Part shown: one piece after another, positions 37,669 through 48,800 of the stretch | Position numbering within the stretch: the stretch's first letter is position 1 | How the letters are laid out: each line of letters opens with the position of its first letter | DNA from: Argentina anserina | Taxonomy: Eukaryota; Streptophyta; Magnoliopsida; Rosales; Rosaceae | Assembly: GCF_933775445.1 (NCBI RefSeq) | Contig: NC_065878.1 | Location: 24,006,395-24,070,394, forward strand | Direction of reading: 5' to 3' | Length of the DNA stretch: 64,000 bases | The notes under the pieces: generated by a model | What the model saw: only the letters and a program-made list of their open reading frames with translations | What the model was told of the DNA's origin: nothing | Database searches by the model: none | Position numbers and translations under genes: made by a program

Positions 37669-37678
37669 GGAGGGAGAG

Positions 37679-38002
37679 ATGGCGACGGTGGTGAAGAGCA
37701 TAGTGCAGGCGATCAAAGAGAAAGGTCTGGGGACTTTTCTGAGGGAGGCTAGGGGAGAAGGTTACCTGTATGTTTTCTCTTTCTCTGTTTTTCTGTATCT
37801 GTTTGATTTGTTAATACAATACTTAGGAGATTTTCAAAGATTTCAATTGTGGTTGTTAGATGTGTGCATTTGGATAGTTGTAGCTAGGGTTTCTAAATCT
37901 ATTTCTTTCTTTACTATGGGGATTTGCTTTTTCTGTTTGGTTTTTGTAATTTCTGGGTAAAAGATTGAACCTTCGCGAGAGGCTGATGAACTTTAGCTGT
38001 CT

Positions 38003-38055
<53 letters not shown>

Positions 38056-39467
38056 AATACGGGTTAGCTGAGAGCCTGAGATGAAGTGTTTGGAATACGA
38101 TGATGGTCTTTTCTGATTTCACTGTTGTTCTACGCCTGAGTCTGCCTTAATAAGAGAATGTGGGAGAGAGAATGAATTGGAAGCTGAACCTTTTTGTTCA
38201 TAAAGCTTTAGCATTTGGTGCGCTTACATTTCAAAATAGTTGTTTCTTACTTGTACTAACTGTTTATAACTTTTATGCTGCAGAAAATGTCTAGCTGATG
38301 GAAACCTTTTGTAAGTCGTAATTCCCCCTTATTCTTGAATGTTTTTGTTAATTTATATGTTTGTCTAACAATCAAGCACACCAACATGGTTTACATGATA
38401 GTTTGATCTTTTTAATAATGGGGAAATACCCTCGGTTGTTTCTGTATTTTGTTACTATTGTACTCTATTCTGAAATCTAAATCCATCTTCATTTTCAGCA
38501 TCTATAACAAGTGTTTGTTTGATTTCTTTTAGGCAAACAAAAATCCACAATATTGGGGCAAAGCTTGTTGGTGTTGATAAAGTTGGGAACAAATATTATG
38601 AGAATCTTGACACTCAATATGGTTAGTGTTTCTCTTCCCTCCTGATGCCTTTGTTGTTAGTACAGTGTATTGGATTTAAATCCGCTTTCATTTGTGGCAT
38701 TTCCATATCAGAAGCCATAATTCGAACATAGTCTATATAGGAATCATCTAAGAGGTGATGATAATTAATTGGCAGGTCTTGATGTCTGAAATTTGTGAAT
38801 CAATCCCTGTAGCTTGAAGTTATATGTTACGACAAATTGCATGTCTAAAATTATGAAACGGGCTACATTTGAATCCCTGCTTCTTACAACACTTGCATGT
38901 ATCGATATTTTATAAGTTGACCCCAACCACATTTGCTAATTACCAGCCACAAAAGGGAAAAGAATTGTTATCATCTCAGAGTTATAGACATTGCTGTTTT
39001 CCCTTTGGAATGTACCAGACTAATGGCATTCTTCAAAAGCCCTCTCTTGCTGCATGGTTATTGCAGTATGCATGTGACAGGTAACTGATTCACTTGAGGG
39101 AATTTTCAGGAAGACACAGGTGGGTTGAATATGCGGAGAAAGGTCGCTACAATGCTTCTCAAGTGCCACCAGAATGGCATGGTTGGCTACATTACATAAC
39201 AGATCATACAGGAGACGAGGCAAGTTCTGCTTCCTTATCTGTTTGATCATGTATGCTGAAGACGGCAAATCATATTACATGAATTAACATAGATAAATGC
39301 ACTGGTTGCAGCTTCTGATGCTAAAGCCCCAGAGGTATCACCTTGAACACAAGGAAAATTTCACTGGTGAGGGTGATGAATTTATCTACCACTCTAAAGG
39401 GCACAGCCTCAATCCAGGGCAGAGAGACTGGACCAGATTTCAGCCTTGGGAACCAACAAAACCCTGA
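37679..39467 (+). CDS. NDUFA12: Mitochondrial complex I subunit NDUFA12 (B17.2)
   Basis: This is an accessory subunit of NADH:ubiquinone oxidoreductase, needed for complex I assembly and stability at the mitochondrial inner membrane. Exons: 37679-37767, 38284-38310, 38533-38621, 39110-39219, 39312-39467; 156 residues. Conserved family blocks: LVGVDKVGNKYYENLDTQYG, then RHRWVEYAEKGRYNASQVPP, EWHGWLHYITD, and a C-terminus ending RDWTRFQPWEPTKP. Exon 2 is a 27-base microexon (KCLADGNLL). The exon 4 donor is GC rather than GT (GACGAG|GCAAGT), a close match to the minor GC-AG consensus. The first ATG follows a GA-rich leader. Intron 1 carries a 24-unit GA microsatellite. Confidence 0.95.
38004..38052. 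repeat. (GA)n microsatellite in NDUFA12 intron 1
   Basis: An uninterrupted AG/GA run of about 24 units. Confidence 0.95.
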
Positions 39468-40457
39468 GCTATATCATTCCTGATAAAACTCTTACAATCC
39501 ACAGTATTTGGCTCTTCAATGTTGTAATAATGACTTGCACTTGTGTAAGCTGTGAATCCTTTTGAAGGTAAAAATGATGTATTGAGTTCAATAGACGAGC
39601 TTTCATTGTGATCTGATGTATCGTGTTGTTGGATAAGGATGTCATGGTCCACATTCTTGTGTAGTATTTTGGTAATACATTATTGTGTAGTATGCAACAC
39701 CATATTGAGTACTGAACTACAGATTTTAATTAATTGGTATTCGCCACTCTTGGAAACTAATTCCCACATGTTGGTAGCACGGTTCTGGCTTTTTCCTCAT
39801 GAAGACGATGGTGACATCCATCTGTACTCTCTGTACATTTGATGACGAAAATGAGGGAAATGAGATTGACTGTGGAAGTGAAGAAGAATATCGAGACAGA
39901 AATTCCCAGTTAGTGAAGGAGAAGCTTACAAGTCTGGACTCTGGAGTCCCAATGTCCCATCGTCACTCGTGGTTGCCTTTCAACCAAGACTGGCCTAATT
40001 ACATTTACGAAGCTGAAATGTGAAAATGGAAATAGCCTTAAAAATAAATTTGACTCGCTCCTGCAATAACCGAAAGTCAAAAAATTGAGATTGAAAGGAA
40101 TGAAAGCGAACCCAAATGTAATAAAGGTCAGTGTAACCCCCGTTCCTGGATTTGGATGTCTGTCTGTTTCGTCTAAAAATGTACAACCGTGTTCCACCTA
40201 ACTCCCAAGCAATCCACCAGAAAACACATATATACAAACCCAACGATTGTTATCAAAATTCGGAAGCTTTTCCAATCTATTCAGTTGGAACTTGAGCTAA
40301 CGTTCAGTGCGGCGCCGCCTGTTCTAAGTTCTAACCGAACTGAATCAAACTAGTTCTTCCCAAGCATAAGCAAAGCAAGCACCTTAAGTATCAGTGTTTC
40401 TTTGTTAGCTTTAAGCCTCAACTCAGTCAGCTAGCTGTACGAGGAACAATATTATCA
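39468..40457. other. Spacer between NDUFA12 and the sugar transporter
   Basis: No established gene. A plus-strand open frame at 39799-40023 (74 codons, acidic middle part FDDENEGNEIDCGSEEEYRDR) has biased composition but no recognised domain; it could be the decayed 3' end of a gene or chance. Confidence 0.4.
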
Positions 40458-43400
40458 ATGGCGTCCGACCCCGAGCGACCGGCGCACTCTTCCCGCCGAG
40501 AGGTTTCTCTTTCATTTTTCAACAACCCACTTTTTCTTCTGTTTGCTTATCTCTGTCTGCTTGCTCTACTATTCCATTTTCTTAGAACTGGTAACTACAA
40601 GTCTACAACATGTTGAATAGAACCCAAATGCTGATCAAGTTTAATTGCTAAAGAACGCAGCTTTGGTCAAGAGGACTAACAACCCAGGTGGTTGGGGTCC
40701 CCGTGTTTTAAATGAGTTTCAAATTCAGTTTCGAGTTCTGCATTTTGTTGCTTCGTTCGGTGGAAAGAAGAAAATTACTGATGAAACTTTTGAATTTCTA
40801 GATGGGATTATGGTAACTGGTCTTTGGTGTTTTATACCAGATCAGTTTTGATTCCAAATTTGGTTTGATGCTGAGCAAAACTGTACAAGTGTACATCAAT
40901 AAATTTATTGAAAAGGGCTATGTACATTTTGACTTCTACGTCCCGTTTGGTTGCTCCGGAAAGTATAATGTACATTTTTCACATGAGAACAAATTGTGGT
41001 TTAGTTGAGTGAGGACACGGCTTTTGGCTTGGCTCATTTGAGAATCAGAACAAAAACGGGCGTTGATACACACAAATCACATATGTTCTACTTTTGTTGC
41101 CTACAGAAGAGTGCGTGTGAATATCTGTTTTAGATATCCAGGATCAATGTTGTTAAATACATGGCCATGTTTTAGGTTCAGAATTCAGACTATGTCCAGA
41201 TGCCACTTCTTAATGGGGGCCAATATTCAGACAACTATTCTGTTCTTGCCGCAGTGCTCCCGTGAGCATTCCTTTTACCTGAGTTCTCAAGGTTTTTTTT
41301 TTTTAACTTTATAGTCAATTTCCTTCTAATGTTGCCGTTGCCTGCCTGCGATGCCAGGTTTTTATTCCCAGCTCTTGGAGGATTACTGTATGGCTATGAT
41401 ATCGGTGCCACATCTTGTGCAACAATATCCGTAGAGGTATACATTCACTAGTATTCAGAGAGTACCAAGCACATATTATATATAGTTGATTCTGTTAAAA
41501 CATTACATAACTATGCTATTCTGTAAGTGTATGTTAGAAAATTGGTTGGAATTGACTCAGAAATCCAATTAATGGGCTTCTGTTTTCTTGGTGCAGTCGG
41601 CCACATTAAGTGGAACATCATGGTACGATTTGTCGTCTGTGGAAATTGGTCTTATAGTAAGTGTCCTACTAAACTTCCTTGCCATTACTGAAATCTTTGC
41701 GGATGTTTTTATTGTTTTCCGGCTGCTCTTATTAGTTCACTTTAGAATTGGCCTTCAAAGAAAGTGAATATATTTTCTATTTTCTGCCTGTTTCATTTTG
41801 CAGACCAGTGGCTCACTATATGGTGCCTTGATTGGCTCTTTGCTGGCCTTTAACATTGCTGACTTCTTAGGTTGGTGTTTCAGTTATACAAGTAGTTCTA
41901 ATGATTTTATCCAATATTGAGGATCTTTGAATGATAAATCTGTTTGAAGGAAGGAGGTGGGAGCTGATTTCGTCCGCTTCAGTATACCTTATTGGAGCTA
42001 TAGTAACAGCACTAGCACCTGACTTGCCTGTTATGGTGATTGGGCGTGTAGTATTTGGTATAGGAATTGGACTGGTAATCGATGAAGTGAATTTTTTTTC
42101 CCTTTTATCTAAACTCTTTTGGGCAATGCATGTTTGAGATGTATGATCTTGATCTGTTCTCTTGTAGGCAATGCATGCTGCTCCCATGTATATTGCTGAG
42201 ACAGCTCCAACTCAGATACGAGGTCGACTAATATCACTCAAAGAGTTCTTTATAGTACTTGGAATGGTTGTAAGTGCTTTTACATTACATCCCTAAGTGT
42301 TGTGATTGCAATAAAGTAAACTGATAGTATATTCTCATTTCTCGCCTCTTTTTGTGGCCTATTCTACATTAATTGACGAGTTGTAATGAGAATATCGTAT
42401 ACATATTTAACTGGATGAAGGCCAAAATACATTAAGCACCTTAAACTTTCTGCAGGCTGGTTATGGAATTGGTAGTCTTTTAGTCAGCATAGTTGGTGGC
42501 TGGCGGTATATGTATGGAGCTAGTGTCCCCCTGGCAGTAATTATGGGAATCGGAATGTGGTGGCTACCAGAGTCACCTAGATGGATCCTCCTACGCGCCA
42601 TTCAAGGAAAAGGGAATATGAATGATTTGAAAGATTCTGCAATCAGGTGCTTGTTCCGGCTTAGGGGTACAATTATTGGCGATTCAGCTCCTGCACTAGT
42701 AGATGAGATGCTGGATGAGCTTTCTTATGTTGGTGAAGAGAAAGAAGCTACATTCTTCGAGATGTTTCGTGGAAAATGCAAGAAAGCCCTCGTGATCGGT
42801 GCAGGACTAGTATTGTTCCAACAGGTAGTTACAGTCTGCAGCAATTTATGATGTGATCAGTTGCCAACGTTGCTAATATGCCATTCTATACTATGACAGA
42901 TAACAGGGCAACCAAGTGTATTGTATTACGCCGCATCAATTTTTCAGGTACCCTGCTATTTTAGTTGTAAAACACTAATTGGGCATTGAAGAAGAGATTA
43001 TCACATGGGTTTCTTAGAACAAGCAGTCTTATTATAATCTGTTGTATCCAATAGAGTGCAGGATTCTCGGAAGCTTCTGATGCAACACGGGTTTCAATTG
43101 TACTTGGGTTATTCAAGGTATAATGTCCAAAGTATGTGTGCCTTTAATCCAGAAGCAGTTCTGGTACCCACCCCCATTTTGGTGTTCACCTCCTTTTCTT
43201 TTCTTTTTCTTTTAAAAAAAATGTGCCTACCATTCCCTTGAGAAATTGACTCTCTCATACATATGCCTGACTTGGTCTTCTAATGATGTAGTTGGTAATG
43301 ACTGGAGTAGCTGTGCTTGTTGTTGATAGACTTGGGAGGCGACCTCTACTACTTACAGGTGTTTCTGGGATGGTAAGCCCCCTTATTGGCCAATGTTGTT

Positions 43401-44400
43401 CTTTTTACATGTGACCGTGTGTTTCGTAATGCTTGCTTTTTCAGAGGCAGCACTTAACTGTTTCAATAGAAATTATGAGAACATAACTGTTGGATTCATT
43501 CTCATTTCTCCACTCTAAAGGACAGTAATACATTTGAATTAAATACTGTAATCCAATAATCTTTAAACCACCAGTACTCTCAGGGATCTATTCACTTTTA
43601 ATGTGGCAGGCCATCTCTTTATTCCTCTTGGGATCATATTACCTTTTCTTTGATGATACACCAGCCGTAGCTGTGGTTGCTCTGTTGGCATATGTTGGGT
43701 GTTATCAGGTAACTAAATCTGTCCTTGTTTATATAATGTTTTGCTCAGGATATTGGATAATGTGTGGCGTAAAGGATTCTGCAAATTTTAAATTAGTTTT
43801 CTGATTACTTTTTTCGAGTCCAACTTTTATCATGAATTCATGATCAGTCTGTTAACTTCTGAAGTTTTCTTGTTCTTAGATTTGATACACTTCCATTTTC
43901 TACTAAAAATAATGTGCAACTCATGGTATTGGTTTTGCAGTTCTCCTTTGGTCCCATTGGTTGGCTCATGATATCAGAAATTTTTCCCTTGAGATTAAGA
44001 GGGCGCGGACTTAGCATAGCCGTGCTTGTGAACTTTGCTTCAAATGCGTTGGTGACATTTTCATTTTCCCCTCTAGAGGTGCGTGAGACTATCAGCAACG
44101 TTTCACTGTTGACTTTTCTGCAATAATTCGCAACAATATACTTTCAGATTATGAAAATAATTACATCTTTGATTAGTTGTGGGAAGCATGCTAGATCACA
44201 AAGTTCATGTACTTTCCCCAGTTATGTCCTTGATTTAACAGTGTGACTGTGATTGCAATTGACTGCAGGCGTGGCTGGGAGCTGGAATATTGTTTTATGT
44301 ATTTGGAGGAATTGCTGTGGCATCTCTTGTTTTCATTTTCTTCATTGTTCCAGAGACAAAAGGGCTTACACTTGAGGAAATCGAGACCAAATGCATTTAG
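40458..44400 (+). CDS. VGT1-like: Vacuolar glucose transporter 1-like / D-xylose-proton symporter-like (MFS sugar carrier)
   Basis: This is a proton-coupled monosaccharide carrier of the MFS sugar-porter family; Arabidopsis VGT1 acts at the tonoplast. Exons: 40458-40502, 41176-41261, 41358-41436, 41597-41656, 41804-41870, 41950-42074, 42168-42269, 42456-42824, 42900-42947, 43055-43117, 43292-43372, 43610-43708, 43941-44078, 44269-44400; 497 residues. Signatures: FLFPALGGLLYGYDIGATSC, a GRRWE loop after helix 2, PMYIAETAPTQIRGR, PESPRWIL, QQITGQPSVLYYA, VVDRLGRRPLLL, GPIGWLMISEIFPLRLRGRG and VPETKGLTLEEIE. The N-terminal DYVQMPLL fits the acidic dileucine pattern [D/E]X3-5L[L/I] implicated in tonoplast sorting of such carriers. 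Exon 2 was placed by frame and by similarity (YSVLAAVLP preceding FLFP). Confidence 0.93.
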
Positions 44401-45808
44401 GAAATCGAGACAAATCAAAACAATTGTATGGTTTCATGTACGCATGGATATACATTTTCTCATATCCAGTAGTGTACGACTTTTACGGTGTTGTATACTA
44501 GTAGAGTATCTCCTGTTGGAAACTTGGAATACCAATATCTTCATTGGATCATGTATCTTGTTTCACTAAAATATCATGTGTATTCTTTAGTATTGAGGAA
44601 ATAAACATTTGGCCACATACAACTATGCACTTAGCAGCACCTTACCCATCTCCCTTCATCACTCTGAAGCAATGTCCCAAATTGAACTAGTCATGAACGT
44701 TGAAGACGAAATTTGTGATGAGCTGCTCTGGGGTAACAAATTGTTTTTATTTAACTAGTTTTTCTTTTTTCTCTTCCCAAATACTAAAAGGAAACTAAAC
44801 ATTTTCTTCAAAATAGCCAGAGACAAAAAGAAAAAGAAAGCAAGTGTCTTGTTTTCGTTGGCCAGTAAAGAACCAACAAACCTGTGGAAACCTCTCGATA
44901 AGGCTAGGCAATGGCATATGATTACTACTATTACTACTACGTACTCGACTGTCTTTCCACTCATGGCTTTGCAACCTTAAAACTTCTGGAATATTCCACT
45001 CCGATCTTCTCCATCAGACTCGATCAGGAGTGCAATATAATCAACTTATGGCCTCTTCTTCTCTCCCACAGGTTTCACTTTCTGTTCCAAAATGTTGCTC
45101 TTCGGTGATTTCTGTCTTCTCTTCGTTTTTCTGTTTTCTCAGTTTCAAGCATGATATGATCATATACACACTCTTAGGGTGTGAAAATTTTGCATGGTCT
45201 TAATAGAATTTATGTTCTGTTTAATATCGGAAAGAATCGAAAGCAGTTATCAGGCAGCTGGTGTTTCTTCATAACCAAGAGGGCTTTTGTTGTTGAGTAT
45301 ATTGGCTTAAACCCCATATTACGACTTGAACAAAACCGGAATTGATCACCACTTTTGATCTGGACTCATCAGTTGAGCTCAAATGAGATCATCATCATTG
45401 AGGACCTTGTTTACTTTGACCACGGATTCTGGTTCTGCTATCACTCTGATGAGCCATCAGTTGTACGACTTGTATCTGTGGTCAAATTACCCCACAAAAG
45501 AACTGGTTTAGTTATATACATCCATGTAGTAACAAAGAAGGTTGTGTGTACAATCAGTTTTGTTCCAGTGCTGTGTTGTCTGGACACAAACGAATTTAGC
45601 GGACGAGATTGTCTATTTTAGATCTCTGCCATTTAAATTGAACATTATGGGTGCAATGTTGTATATGCAATTTTTCAGGTGAGTAAACTTTCAGGTTCAG
45701 GTGACATTGGTCGTGCAAATGACCCTCTTCATAAGAGTTCAAGAAACTATTCCCGTGAGTATTTCGTTTCCGTGTCCATCAATACAAGTACCGTATCCCA
45801 TCTTGGAT
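44401..45808. other. Intergenic spacer
   Basis: This holds the 3' UTR of the sugar carrier and unassigned DNA. A plus-strand open frame at 45355-45621 (88 codons) shows no recognisable domain or codon signature and is not called. Confidence 0.45.
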
Positions 45809-45874
45809 TGGGCCTAGTACAAAGGCCCAATTTAGGCCTCTGGGAAGTGTTTAATTGGGGGACTACTAGGGTTT
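45809..45874 (+). promoter_or_regulatory. Site II pair plus telo box upstream of the 45899 gene
   Basis: TGGGCC at 45809-45814 and its complement GGCCCA at 45824-45829 are followed by TAGGGTTT (telo box in reverse orientation) at 45867-45874, just before a GA leader and the ATG at 45899. Site II plus telo box is the well-known plant promoter signature of ribosomal-protein and ribosome-biogenesis genes. Confidence 0.6.
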
Positions 45875-45898
45875 AGTGAGAGAGAGAGAGAGAAGGGG

Positions 45899-48800
45899 AT
45901 GGCAAAGTTCAACGAGGTACAGAAGAAGAAGAGAGCGCAGAGCCAGGAGAAGAAGAGAAGGGTTCACGGCGACCCTGTCAGTGGAAAGCTCCATCTCAAG
46001 CAGCAACCCGTCTCCATCTCCGGCAAGCGCAAGCGCAAGCTCGAGAAAAAATGGCGCAGGGTAACCATCCCTCTCACCCGACCCGACCCGACCCATCCAC
46101 CCGATTTGCTTTTCTGTAACTCACACGCCCTTAGCTATGCTTCTACAACTCACTGGTCTGTTTTAATTGATTTGCAGGACCAGAAAGATGCTGTGGAGAA
46201 GGGACTGATTACTATGGAAGATGTCGAAATGGCCGCTGCTGATCTTGGTATGCTTTCATGCAACTCCTATCTCTTAGCACAGAGTAATCAGTCAAGGTTT
46301 TAGAAAATTATCAAAGAATTGAGTAGACTATTATTCCCAAAAGTGAATTTGGTGTTTATGGTAACAGTCCTAGTATTAGGCCAATGTGACAAAGTGCTTC
46401 TTAGTATGGTTTCAGTTTTGATAAAGAAAAATGGAGCTGATATGAATATGTGTTAGGGTTTTAGACCTAACAGAGTAGAATTTGTAGAGAACGAGAGGAA
46501 ATTGAAAGAAATAGTAATGGATAATTTCATAGATATCATTCCTCTCCACAAAAACCCAGCTAAATAGCTGTAAGAGTTTCTGGAAGGTGGACACGCGTCA
46601 ACAAACGCTGAAACAAAGGAAATACGAAATAACAGAAAGATTCTTAGCACCAAGTACAAAACGGTGCGTATCAAATAACCTAAACGCTGCGTTTAGAGAC
46701 AATACAATTAGAATAGGAAAAGTATTTTCACTATTCTAACACTCCAGCGCTCTTCCAAAACAAAGTTCATGCATCAATTACTCTGGAACCCAGCATTGTT
46801 CAGAACATCTAGATTAAAATGTGGGAACCTCAACATGATAGTTTCTGAATCTTCCCAAGTTGCTTCATCAGGAGAGGTGCCAAACCATTGTACCAACCAC
46901 ATAATTGTAACAATGCCTTGCTTCCGCACGTATTTCTTTTCCAGTACAGCCTCAGGCTCCCACTTTGGATTGTCTGGGTCCACAATTGGAGGTAGCTGGG
47001 GAGATGGGACAACAGATTCACCAATTTGTTTCTTTAAGAGGGAAACATGGAATACATCATGTATTCTAGCTGTGATAGGCAACTTGAGTCTGTAGGCTAC
47101 CTTTCCAATCTTCTCAACAACTTCAAAAGGACCATAAAATCTTGGGGAAAGTTTGTGAAGTACCTGTTGATGCACAGATTGTTGTCTGTAAGGTTGTAGC
47201 TTTAGATACACATAGTCTCCCACAATAAATTCTCTCTCTGTGTGCTTTTGGTCATAGAAATGTTTCATCCTCTCTTGTGCCTGAGACAAATTTCTTTTGA
47301 GCAGTAAGAGCAATTCATCTCTGCTTCTCAATTGTCTATCCACTTGAGCCACTGCAGTAGAGCCTGACAAGTAGGGAATCACAGAAGGAGGTGCATATCC
47401 ATACAAAGCTTCAAATGGAGACATTTTGATGGCTGAGTGATAGGCTGAGTTGTACCACCATTCAGCCCATGGCAGAGCCTGCACCCACTGTTGTGGTTTT
47501 TCACCCACCACACACCTTAAATATTGCTCCAAGGTTCTGTTCAAATTTTCGGTTTGACCATCCGTTTGGGGGTGGTAAGCAGATGATTTGTTGAGTTTGG
47601 TTCCCTGTAGCTTGAAGAAAGCTTCCCAGAATAAACTCAAAAACACTGGATCTCTGTCAGATATAATGATGTCTGGTAAACCATGTAGCTTAAATATCTC
47701 TTGCACAAATAATTGAGCTACAGATGCTGCTGAGTATGGATGAGCCATAGGAATGAAATGCGCATATTTAGTTAATCTATCAATCACCACCCATATCACT
47801 GTTTTTTTCTCAGAAGTTGGTAATCCATCAATGAAATCCATTGATATTTCAGACCAAGCTCTTTCTGGTATGGAGTTGGGTTGTAGCAAACCTGGTGGAG
47901 AGATGGTCTCATAATGGTTAACTTGACATGTGTGACACCGCGAAATAAAACTCTTGATGTCTCTGAGAATTCCTGGCCAAGAGAAAGTCCTCTTAATTCG
48001 TTGATAAGTTCTTGTTCTTCCTGCATGACCTCCAGTAAAACCTTCATGTAGCTCTTGAATTATTTTAGTTCTCCAATTATCTGTTTGTGGAACAAAAAGC
48101 CTGCCTCTGTAATGTAAATGACCATTAACCAATGTATAATGTGGCTTGCTCACTGTCCCTTGCTTCAATTCTTGGAAGATAGCAGTAGCCTCTGCATCTC
48201 TGGTGCATGCTTGTATTATTTCTAACACAAAGTTATGAATAGGCTGTGACACTCCCGTAATGGTACACAATTCAAGTTTTCTGGACAAAGCATCAGGAAC
48301 ATCATTATTTTTCCCTGCTCTATAATGAATAGAATAGTCATACCCCATTAATTTCAGAAGCCATTTCTGTTGTGCAGGGGTGGTGATCCTTTGCTTCAAG
48401 AAGTACTCAATAGTCCTATGATCTGTGTAAATGGTAAAGTGTTTTCCTAGCAAGTACGATCTCCAATGTTCCACGGCAAAAACCACAGCCATCATTTCCT
48501 TGTCATATACTGAAAGTATGGTATGTTTGGGAGCCAAAGCTTTGCTCAAATAAGCAACCGGGTGGCCTTCTTGTGAAAGAACAGCTCCAATACCTTTATC
48601 AGATGCGTCACACTCAACAACAAACTCCTTATTAAAATCTGGTATTGCTAAAACTGGTGTAGATATAAGTGCTTTTTTGAGACTTTCAAAAGCCAACTCT
48701 GATTCCTTGCACCACTTGAAGCCATCCTTCTTTAACATGTCAGTGAGGGGTCTAGCAATAGTGCCAAAATTACGAACGTATTTCCTATAATAACCTGCAA

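Noticed and set aside
37679..37960. 93-codon ORF running from the NDUFA12 start into the intron
   Set aside because: It reads through the donor at 37768; the family sequence resumes at 38284, so the extra residues are intronic.
46453..46674. ORFs inside the LTR copies (also at 51952-52173)
   Set aside because: Identical frames in both LTRs arise from LTR duplication; the LTR is non-coding.
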